Of a DNA stretch of 64,000 nt, positions 35,201-47,200 are shown one piece after another. Made by a program: the position numbers and the translations under genes. The stretch covers positions 57,301,910 through 57,365,909 of the forward strand of contig CM047431.1 of assembly GCA_026168455.1 (NCBI GenBank), written 5' to 3'. Position 1 is the first letter of the stretch. Each line of letters opens with the position of its first letter. The notes below the pieces were generated by a model. That model was given only the letters and a program-made list of their open reading frames with translations. It did no database searches and had not been told where the DNA came from. The DNA comes from Theocolax elegans (Eukaryota > Arthropoda > Insecta > Hymenoptera > Cerocephalidae).

Positions 35201-38200
35201 GACTACGTTTGTCTTACTTCCTCTACGATTTGGCAACATTGCACTCACTGACATTTTCACGATATATACAATTATAATCCAAGCAAAATTCTATAGAATA
35301 GTACATTTAAAAGTCTCGCGGGTTAAGATTGCATTGCAACGTTGCCAAGTGTGAAAACGGTTTCTTTAACCTCCTCTCTTACGGTCATTTACAAGTTCAA
35401 TATAAATATTTATTCGGAATGACCCGGCATGCTAGATTATTAAAATAATTTTAAAAGCTTAGGTTTTTTCAACATTTGTAACTAGTTTTTGATCCATTCA
35501 TCCAGTGTTTGTCAAAACAAAATAGCGTACTTCCTGTGGAAAATCACGAAACTGCCATAAGAGTAATGCTTAAAAACTGAAACTTTGAACAAGCTTTATT
35601 TATTAATTTTATCGGTAAGTCACCCTCAAATTTCGCGACAGTATTTGTCATGATATTATTAATAATGTGTCAAAGTTTCATTTCAATCTGCAGTGTGTGG
35701 ATTCGCGCTTGAGCTACCTTAATCTAGCCCGCTCTCGTCCCGCTCCCACTTGGACAATTCGGGCACAGGTGCCAAAAACTCGTCCTTCTTCGGGGAGGTG
35801 GTGACCCGAGCGGGTGACTGACTCACCGGTTGCTCGGACGACGCTTCGGCTGGATTCGCAATCTCGGCATCATCGACGACACCCTCGTACAGCTTCTCGG
35901 GAGCCGGTTTCTCCTCCGACTCCGGTTTTTGCGTCGGGCTCGGGACTTGCTCTGACTTGACCTCTTCGGGTTTTGTGTCCGGGGGCTCGGTTTTGACCAC
36001 GACCTCCGGCAGTCCGGGTAACTCAGTGTTGGTCGGTGCTGGAGTGGCCGGCGTTGTTGCCGTTGGCGTTGCAGTCGCGGTGCTCGTCGCGGTCGTCGAG
36101 GGCGCTTCGTCGCCCGACTGTGGCTCCTCCTTGACCTTGACGACCGGTGGCAAAGGCGTGGTCACCGCGGCAGCCGCAGCAGCAGCCGCAGCGGCGGCGG
36201 CGGCGGCAGCAGCAGCTTCCTTCTGGATCAACGCCTTCTTCTCCTTCTTTTTCTTCTTCTTCTTCTCCTTGTCCTCGCTGTCCTTCTTCCGTTTCTTCTC
36301 CTTGATTTTCTTCTCCTTCTTGCGATCTTCAGACTTGTCCTCGTGGTCCTTGTCCTTCTTGCGGGGTCGCTCGGGCGTCAAGTCCTTTAGGTCGCCACGG
36401 TACTTGTACGGGCTGGAGCTTCGGTGGGCGCGCTTGCGGTCGTTAGAGTGGTGCCGATCGGTACGGTCATACCGATCGTGGCGATCCTCGTAGTCGCGAT
36501 CCCTTCGCTCGCGATCGCTTCGACCTCGCGATTTGTCCTCTCCTCTGTGTCGATCTCTCTCGTCCTTGTATCTACTTGCGAGGGACATGACAAATCGAAT
36601 GTTACTCAAACGTTACTTCGAGATCTAATGGAAGATTTGACGATAAACGGGTTAATCGTTCAACGCGATCAAACTAAGGAATGGCACATTGTTTACTAAA
36701 TACCGAGTTACAACAAAAGGCTGATATTTCATTTAAGGTAGCTCATGTGCAACTCCCTAATCAATGTAGTGTTAATTCGATTTTTCATATTTTTTGACAT
36801 AATACGCATTTTTAATTAATATAAACTAAAAGATATGAATTTTCAATACATTATCAACACCTAATATCAATATATTGAAAATAAATATATATACAAGTAG
36901 TGATACTGACTACGTTGTCTTTACTGTCCTCTACGATTTGGCAACATTGCACTCACTGACATTTCACGATATATACAATTATAATCCAAGCAAATTCTAT
37001 AGCAATAGTACATTTAAACCGGTCTCGCGGGTTAAGATTGCATCTGCAACGTTGCCAAGTGTGCAAACGGTTCTTTAACCTCCTCTCTTACTGTCATTTT
37101 TACAAGTTCAATATAAAATATTTATTCGGAATGACCGGCACTGCTAGATATAAAATATATTTTAAAAGCTTAGGTTTTCAACATTTTGTAACTAGTTTTT
37201 GATCCATTCATCCAGTGTTTGTCAAAACAAAATAGCGTACTTCCTGTGGAAAATCACGAAACTGCCATAAGAGTAATGCTAAAACTGAAACTTTGAACAA
37301 GCTTTTATTTATTAATTTTATCGGAAGTCACCCCTCAAATTTCGCGACAGTATTTGTCATGATATTATTAATAATGTGTCAAAGTTTCATTTCAATCTGC
37401 AGTGTGTGGATTCAGCGCTTGAGCCTACCTTAATCTAGCAAACGCGACTTATTGTAGCGTAAATGTACTTTCTCAAATCGTAAGGTCCATTTGCTCAATT
37501 ATCTTTACAGCGTTTTTAATTAATGAGCTTATTTTTCTGTTTCTCTTGTAAGGAGATAGCATACCCGGTGAGTTACCGACCGAGCAAAAAAAAGATAATT
37601 ATTGTATCTATTTAAAAAAGTTATGCAATGTCATGTTAAACCTGAATACAGAACTGCACTAGATAATTAAATAATAAGTTATTCTACAAAATTCTAGGTG
37701 CTACAAAATTTCTGAACCGAAAATGTGCGATTTACCCCCAAGTAAAAAAATAAGATAACAATTTGTATGCGCAATTGTATACTATTTATTTTATACAAAT
37801 GTATACCAAATTGAACTTATAAAATATGTATAAATCTGTATACGATTATACATTTTTATATTACTTAATATTTAGAATATACAAACACATCTAAGTGGGT
37901 ACAACATGAGTACAAAAAGTATGCAAAATATAATTGAGCGTTTGGAAACAGCAGCTGTTAACGAAAAAAAATTTAGACGGCACGACCAAGAGGTTACGGA
38001 CACCAGAACCATCGACGATAAGGAGAGCAGCGCGACGAAAAATTGCTGCTGCTACTGTTACCGACGATCTTGACAAAACGTCCGAACGCCATTTCCCTTT
38101 CATCAAAGTTGTTGCATCCTGCGGACTCTTCAACATCGACTGGGACATCGTGAAGGTTAGACAGAGTCTAACCGAATGTTTTGCTTTCAGGTTGTCAAGT

Positions 38201-41200
38201 CGATTTTCAACTTTTTCATGAAAAGAATATTGAGCATTGACTTGACAACCAAAGAACAGAACATACGGTCGGGGCCTGTCTAACCTTCACGATGTCCAAG
38301 TCGATGTTCAAGTGATGTCCAAGTCGATGTTAAAGAGTCCGCAGGATGCAACAACGTTGATGAAAGGGAAATGGCGTTCGGACGTTTTGTCGATGACAGT
38401 GGCAGCAAGCAATGCTTCGTCGCGCTGATCTCCTCATCATCGATGGTTCTGGTGTCCGTAACCTCTCGGTCGTGCCGTCTAAATTTTTTATCTTAACAGC
38501 TGCTGTTTCCAAACGCTAAATTATATTTTGCATACATTTTGCACTCATGTTTGTACCCACTTCGACGTGTTTGTATATTCTAATAATTAAGTAATATAAA
38601 AATTATATAAATTGTATACAGATTTTATACACATTTTAACAGTGCAATTTTGTATACATATTGTATAAAATAAATAGTATACAATGCGTATACAAATTGT
38701 ATATTATTATTTTACTTGGGCCGTGATTTTTCGGTGCTGAAATTATTTAGGGTGTCTTTGTCGTATCGAACTGAAACTTTGAACAAGCTTTATTTATTAA
38801 TTTTATCGGTAAGTCACCCTCAAATTTCGCGACAGTATTTGTCATGATATTATTAATAATGTGTCAAAGTTTCATTTCAATCTGCAGTGTGTGGATTCGC
38901 GCTTGAGCTACCTTAATCTAGCAAACGCGACTTATTGTAGCGTAAATGTACTTTCTCAAAATCGGTAAGGTCCATTTGCTCAATTATCTTTACAGAGTTT
39001 TTAATTAATGAGCTTATTTTTCTGTTTCTCTTTTAAGGAGATAGCATACCCGGTGAGTTACCGACCGAGCAAAAAAAGATAATTATTGTATCTATTTAAA
39101 AAGTTATGCAATGTCATGTTAAACCTGAATACAGAACTGCACTAGATAATTAAATAATAAGTTATTCTACAAAATTCTAGGTGCTACAAAATTTCTGAAC
39201 CGAAAATGTGCGATTTACCCCCAAGTAAAAAAATAATATACAATTTGTATGCGCATTGTATACTATTTATTTTATACAAAATGTATACCAAATTGAACTT
39301 ATAAAATATGTATAAATCTGTATACGATTTATACAATTTTTATATTACTTAAATATTAGAATATACAAACACATCTAAGTGGGTACAAACATGAGTACAA
39401 AAAGTATGCAAAATATAATTGAGCGTTTGGAAACAGCAGCTGTTAACGAAAAAAAATTTAGACGGCACGACCAAGAGGTTACGGACACCAGAACCATCGA
39501 CGATAAGGAGAGCAGCGCGACGAAAAATTGCTGCTGCTACTGTTACCGACGATCTTGACAAAACGTCCGAACGCCATTTCCCTTTCATCAAAGTTGTTGC
39601 ATCCTGCGGACTCTTCAACATCGACTGGGACATCGTGAAGGTTAGACAGAGTCTAACCGAATGTTTTGCTTTCAGGTTGTCAAGTCGATTTTCAACTTTT
39701 TCATGAAAAGAATATTGAGCATTGACTTGACAACCAAAGAACAGAACATACGGTCGGGGCCTGTCTAACCTTCACGATGTCCAAGTCGATGTTCAAGTGA
39801 TGTCCAAGTCGATGTTAAAGAGTCCGCAGGATGCAACAACGTTGATGAAAGGGAAATGGCGTTCGGACGTTTTGTCGATGACAGTGGCAGCAAGCAATGC
39901 TTCGTCGCGCTGATCTCCTCATCATCGATGGTTCTGGTGTCCGTAACCTCTCGGTCGTGCCGTCTAAATTTTTTATCTTAACAGCTGCTGTTTCCAAACG
40001 CTAAATTATATTTTGCATACATTTTGCACTCATGTTTGTACCCACTTCGACGTGTTTGTATATTCTAATAATTAAGTAATATAAAAATTATATAAATTGT
40101 ATACAGATTTTATACACATTTTAACAGTGCAATTTTGTATACATATTGTATAAAATAAATAGTATACAATGCGTATACAAATTGTATATTATTATTTTAC
40201 TTGGGCCGTGATTTTTCGGTGCTGAAATTATTTAGGGTGTCTTTGTCGTATCGAACTGGAATTTTGTAGAATAACTTTCTTTTTAATTATTTAGTACATT
40301 TTCGAATTCGGGTTTTGCATAAAATTGCATATCTTTGGAATAAATGCAATAATTATCTTTTTTTGCTTGGTCGGTAACCCACCAGGTATGCCACCCCCTT
40401 AAACAAATATAATAAATTATAATAATAAACCCACCGATCTTTATCGTAGTCCCTTCGATCGTCATCTCTATTACGTCTGTCATCTCGATTTCTTCTATCC
40501 CAATCGTCCTTTTCATGATCGTTCCTACGCTCTCTGTCTTCTCGATCGTGGACTCTGTTACAAATTTATGCAAAACCCAATCAATTCAAAGTTACAAAAG
40601 TGAATATAACTGCTAACAGTAGTAAGTAAAAACCGAGCAAGAATGTCCAATGATTACGATTCGATCAAAATGTGGGTCGTGACCAACTGACACCACCACC
40701 ATTACGTGAACGTTTGTATTTTTAAATTAAATTTTTTATTACACTTTGAAGATACACAAGAGAAATTAAATATAGAATCAATCATTAACAAAATTGGAAC
40801 ATATATGGATTAATCCGATTCTGGCTATCCCTCTGCATATGCAACGTTATCTACACACTACTTTTTACACAAACTCCATATAACGAATCGCATATATTAA
40901 AACTTGCTGATGTATAGTGAATTTGCGCCAAATTTAACTTTCAGTTAATAATTCAAAGTATCTAAGAGAAAAGATAATGATTTTACGGGAAACATTTCCT
41001 GCTATTCTACTCTTTTCTAATTAATTTCCTGCACAAGCATACTACGTCTATATTATATGCTATTATACGAAAAAATAATATGCTCTCGCAGGATATATTT
41101 AAATTTAGATACGTATTTCAGATGAATTGATTTGATAAACGGATACTAAAGAAGAGTTTTATATAGAAATAAAACTTGACGACACGAAAAATTGCTGCTG

Positions 41201-44200
41201 CTACTGTTACCGACGATCTTGACAAAACGTCCGAACGCCATTTCCCTTTCATCAAAGTTGTTGCATCCTGCGGACTCTTCAACATCGACTGGGACATCGT
41301 GAAGGTTAGACAGAGTCTAACCGAATGTTTTGCTTTCAGGTTGTCAAGTCGATTTTCAACTTTTTCATGAAAAGAATATTGAGCATTGACTTGACAACCA
41401 AAGAACAGAACATACGGTCGGGGCCTGTCTAACCTTCACGATGTCCAAGTCGATGTTCAAGTGATGTCCAAGTCGATGTTCAAGTGATGTCCAAGTCGAT
41501 GTTCAAGTGATGTCCAAGTCGATGTTCAAGTGATGTCCAAGTCGATGTTCAAGTGATGTCCAAGTCGATGTTCAAGTGATGTCCAAGTCGATGTTCAAGT
41601 GATGTCCAAGTCGATGTTCAAGTGATGTCCAAGTCGATGTTCAAGTGATGTCCAAGTCGATGTTCAAGTGATGTCCAAGTCGATGTTCAAGTGATGTCCA
41701 AGTCGATGTTCAAGTGATGTCCAAGTCGATGTTCAAGTGATGTCCAAGTCGATGTTCAAGTGATGTCCAAGTCGATGTTCAAGTGATGTCCAAGTCGATG
41801 TTCAAGTGATGTCCAAGTCGATGTTCAAGTGATGTCCAAGTCGATGTTCAAGTGATGTCCAAGTCGATGTTCAAGTGATGTCCAAGTCGATGTTCAAGTG
41901 ATGTCCAAGTCGATGTTCAAGTGATGTCCAAGTCGATGTTCAAGTGATGTCCAAGTCGATGTTCAAGTGATGTCCAAGTCGATGTTCAAGTGATGTCCAA
42001 GTCGATGTTCAAGTGATGTCCAAGTCGATGTTCAAGTGATGTCCAAGTCGATGTTCAAGTGATGTCCAAGTCGATGTTCAAGTGATGTCCAAGTCGATGT
42101 TCAAGTGATGTCCAAGTCGATGTTCAAGTGATGTCCAAGTCGATGTTCAAGTGATGTCCAAGTCGATGTTCAAGTGATGTCCAAGTCGATGTTCAAGTGA
42201 TGTCCAAGTCGATGTTCAAGTGATGTCCAAGTCGATGTTCAAGTGATGTCCAAGTCGATGTTCAAGTGATGTCCAAGTCGATGTTCAAGTGATGTCCAAG
42301 TCGATGTTCAAGTGATGTCCAAGTCGATGTTCAAGTGATGTCCAAGTCGATGTTCAAGTGATGTCCAAGTCGATGTTCAAGTGATGTCCAAGTCGATGTT
42401 CAAGTGATGTCCAAGTCGATGTTCAAGTGATGTCCAAGTCGATGTTCAAGTGATGTCCAAGTCGATGTTCAAGTGATGTCCAAGTCGATGTTCAAGTGAT
42501 GTCCAAGTCGATGTTCAAGTGATGTCCAAGTCGATGTTCAAGTGATGTCCAAGTCGATGTTCAAGTGATGTCCAAGTCGATGTTCAAGTGATGTCCAAGT
42601 CGATGTTCAAGTGATGTCCAAGTCGATGTTCAAGTGATGTCCAAGTCGATGTTCAAGTGATGTCCAAGTCGATGTTCAAGTGATGTCCAAGTCGATGTTC
42701 AAGTGATGTCCAAGTCGATGTTCAAGTGATGTCCAAGTCGATGTTCAAGTGATGTCCAAGTCGATGTTCAAGTGATGTCCAAGTCGATGTTCAAGTGATG
42801 TCCAAGTCGATGTTCAAGTGATGTCCAAGTCGATGTTCAAGTGATGTCCAAGTCGATGTTCAAGTGATGTCCAAGTCGATGTTCAAGTGATGTCCAAGTC
42901 GATGTTCAAGTGATGTCCAAGTCGATGTTCAAGTGATGTCCAAGTCGATGTTCAAGTGATGTCCAAGTCGATGTTCAAGTGATGTCCAAGTCGATGTTCA
43001 AGTGATGTCCAAGTCGATGTTCAAGTGATGTCCAAGTCGATGTTCAAGTGATGTCCAAGTCGATGTTCAAGTGATGTCCAAGTCGATGTTCAAGTGATGT
43101 CCAAGTCGATGTTCAAGTGATGTCCAAGTCGATGTTCAAGTGATGTCCAAGTCGATGTTCAAGTGATGTCCAAGTCGATGTTCAAGTGATGTCCAAGTCG
43201 ATGTTCAAGTGATGTCCAAGTCGATGTTCAAGTGATGTCCAAGTCGATGTTCAAGTGATGTCCAAGTCGATGTTCAAGTGATGTCCAAGTCGATGTTCAA
43301 GTGATGTCCAAGTCGATGTTCAAGTGATGTCCAAGTCGATGTTAAAGAGTCCGCAGGATGCAACAACGTTGATGAAAGGGAAATGGCGTTCGGACGTTTT
43401 GTCGATGACAGTGGCAGCAAGCAATGCTTCGTCGCGCTGATCTCCTCATCATCGATGGTTCTGGTGTCCGTAACCTCTCGGTCGTGCCGTCTAAATTTTT
43501 TATCTTAACAGCTGCTGTTTCCAAACGCTAAATTATATTTTGCATACATTTTGCACTCATGTTTGTACCCACTTCGACGTGTTTGTATATTCTAATAATT
43601 AAGTAATATAAAAATTATATAAATTGTATACAGATTTTATACACATTTTAACAGTGCAATTTTGTATACATATTGTATAAAATAAATAATATGCTCTCGC
43701 AGGATATATTTAAATTTAGATACGTATTTCAGATGAATTGATTTGATAAACGGATACTAAAGAAGAGTTTTATATAGAAATAAAACTTGACGACACGAAA
43801 TTTATAGGTAAATATGACACCGATAACATTAACAGTAATTGTTACGCGGTGACAGCAACATAAACTAAAAATACTAGCGTTAAAACTAAAAATTGCAAAA
43901 TTTTTCTTATAAAACTTTCACTATATCAAAAATTAAACAACTTTGTACTACGAGCTTTGAGGAACTTTCTTTGTGTAGCGTCCCTCAACCGAGCAAACTA
44001 TTAAACGTATAAACGTTGCAACAATTAGTTAAACAGTTTTAGTACATTCTTCGTTTATAGAACATTTCCAAGTTATTGTTATATATGTAAATTCAAATTT
44101 AACGGGGTGCTAAAGCTATATTTTATCCTCTCTACCTTACCTCAAAAATCACATAAAATTAGTTAGAATTAAAAAAGGAAATTAATTTATGATAATCTAG

Positions 44201-47200
44201 GAGGACAGTCCCCTTCCTTTATTAATAAGCTATCTGTCTTTAAAATTGGAAGGAAAAATATTGACTAGATTTCGAGAAAACCCTTACCAAAAATCTTGAC
44301 ATGCTTTTTAATTAGTCTAGGGTATAACCTCAAATTGAACGAAATTATCATAGATTTTGAAAAGAGATTATTCGAAAACCAATCTATATTTTATGCTTCA
44401 AATTTTTGACTGAGATAGATTATTAATAAAGAAAGGGGACTTTTTTACGTAACTGACTTCCTTTTTTAATTATAACTAATTTTATGTTACTTGAAGCTGT
44501 TAAGAGGATGCCACACAGTATAAATTGCCGAATTGATTTTTCAAATTAAATGTTGAGTTTTTTGTTTATCCCGATTTTGTGACTATAGGTACATTCTGCA
44601 TGATTAACAGATTGTGCGTCAACTTGCAGAATCTTACAATTTGATACATTTCATTATCTAAATGAAAAATTGTAATATACTAAAAATTGTAACTGTTTAC
44701 CGACATTGCAGTTTTTACGAACTATTTTCCATTTAATTAAATAAATATGTCGAATTTTAAGATTCTGCGAATTGACACACAATCTGCAAAATATGTAGAA
44801 TGTATCTATGCACGTACAATTGGAATAAAAGATAAACTGAAGATTTAATTTGAAAAATCAAATATGTCGGTAATACGACACATCCGCTAAAGGTAGGAAG
44901 GATAAAACTTGACTTTGGTTCCCCATTAACAAAAGCGAGTAGTCTAGGTTGGTGGTAGATTTTTCTTTTGCTGGATAATTTGTTTCTTCGAAATTTAGGT
45001 ACTCAAACGCGTAGAACGAGGAGTTTTAATATATCTATAAATAAAACCAATATAATGCTTTTAATTCAGTTATCGAATAAAATATTTTAAGTATAGAACG
45101 TTTTAGAAAAACTGTTGAAACTAAAAAAGCGTTAATTTAAAATATTACTATTATAAACATTGTTATTTTTACTATACAACAAGTATGTACCATAAAATAT
45201 AGTAAATTTAACCCCAAATATTTCGTAATTTACCCGAAGGAACGTGTATTTGATACAATCGAGATAAGATAAAATAATCCAATGAACGAACGTATGAGTA
45301 TAATTTCAATTTCTCAAAAGTTATATACACTCACCACCACATGCTTTTGCCCACCCTACGCAAAAATCACTAAAGATTAAAAGTTTTATTACTCAGAAGC
45401 AAAACATCGTAGCTCAAAAAATCCAACGCCATTCGAAAGAGCAGGTGAAAACCTTTAAAAAATGCTACTGTACAAGTAAAAAAGTTTAAATTTGAGTTTT
45501 TTATAAGTATTAAAAAGAGATGAAAAATTGCTAAAAATCATGCCTCTTTTTGATCCGCTGCAGATTTAGTTCCCTTATTCGTAGCTTAAAAAAACCAACG
45601 GGGTTTGAAAGGTAATCGTTTTAGCTTTAAAATGAGGGGTCGGACGTTTTTTTAACCCACTTTTTACCGATGTTAGCGCATTTTTTGTGAAAAAACACGC
45701 TTTTTTTGGAAATGAGAATATTTCAAAGAAAAGAGAGATAGAGAAAAACTTCAAAGAGAAAAAAGATGCTATTTTACTCACAGAATATAGATCTGCAGGT
45801 TAAAACGAGATTTGGACAAAAAATTTTTTTTCAATTTTTTAGCATATCAAAAACTAAAAAAACCTTTAATTAAGTTGTAGACAATATAGCATTCTTAAAC
45901 TTAATGTTATTCTATTATTTTTAAATTAAATTTACGCTTAAATTATGCATTTTTCAAGACCAATTTTAAAAAAATAACTATACATGGATCTACTCAAATT
46001 TAATTTACTCAACCTTATATTATCGTTGATTACAATATATTTATTATGTACATGAACTAATACAAAGTATAAATTTAGATAACTTAAAATTTAATATTAA
46101 TTAAATTTATTAAATCTAAAAAATCACTTTTTTATTTTTTTAAATTTAGAAAATTTAATTTAAAAATAATAGAATAACATTAAGTTAAAGAATGCTACAT
46201 TGTCTACAACTTAATTAAAGGTTTTTTTAGTTTTTGATATGCTAAAAAATTGAAAAAAAATTTTTTGTCCAAATTTCGTTTTAACCTGCAGATCTATATT
46301 CTGTGAGTAAAATAGCATCTTTTTTCTCTTTGAAGTTTTTCTCTATCTCTCTTTTTCTTTGAAATATTCCCATTTCCAAAAAAAGCGTGTTTTTTCACAA
46401 AAAATGCGCTAACATCGGTAAAAAGTGGGTTAAAAAAACGTCCGACCCCTCATTTTAAAGCTAAAACAATTACCTTTCAAACCCCGTTGGTTTTTTTAAG
46501 CTACGAATAAGGGAACTAAATCTGCAGCGGATCAAAAAGAGGCATGATTTTTAGCAATTTTTCATCTCCTTTTAATACTTATAAAAAACTCAAATTTAAA
46601 CTTTTTTACTTGTACAGTAGCATTTTTTAAAGGTTTTCACCTGCTCTTTCGAATGGCGTTGGATTTTTTGAGCTACGATGTTTTGGTCCTGAGTAATAAA
46701 ACTTTTAATCTTTAGTGATTTTTGCGTAGGATGGGCAAAAGCATGTGGTGGTGAGTGTATATACACATAAAAAAGTACTGGAAGAAAAAACTTGAATAAT
46801 ATCAACCCTTCTACATTATACTTAAACAATTATACCTTTAATGTTATTATTCATTTGAAAATAAAATAAAAGATAAAAATGTGAGCGATCGAATGAACAC
46901 GAATTGTCATAACCTCCAATGTTTCCTATGATTTTTACACGTTCAATTATTGGTGTTTCTGAATCCTCAATAATCCTTAATTTTCATGGTAACATAGTTA
47001 TCCGTCTATTATAAATTTTTCTATACATTCATGAGTGTTGGTAACTGTTTAGATACTCAAGAGAGTGTCAATAAATATTACTATTATAAACATTGTTATT
47101 TTTACTATACAACAAGTATGTACCATAAAATATAGTAAATTTAACCCCAAATATTTCGTAATTTACCCGAAGGAACGTGTATTTGATACAATCGAGATAA

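Larger units (their letters stand above)
37287..40258. repeat. 1485-bp tandem duplication with nested hairpin elements
   Basis: 37287-38772 is repeated as 38773-40258, again beginning with the flank of exon 3 (AACTGAAACTTTGAACAAGC). Each copy holds a TTAA MITE family 1 element (from GGAGATAGCATACCCGGTGA at 37556 and 39042) that is itself interrupted by a long hairpin element (37735-38724 and 39220-40207). The joint uses the shared pentamer AACTG. Confidence 0.88.

Noticed and set aside
35957..36493. Plus-strand frame of 178 codons (and 102- and 116-codon relatives)
   Set aside because: They are antisense shadows of the minus-strand SR-type exon, whose frame is supported by splice sites, phase and composition.
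41440..43343. CRISPR-like appearance of a regular 23-bp repeat array
   Set aside because: The units are directly joined with no spacers, and the host is an animal; it is a minisatellite.
45575..46829. Frames of 68-77 codons repeated through 45-52 kb
   Set aside because: They fall in the arms of the giant hairpin and are repeated only because the element is repeated.
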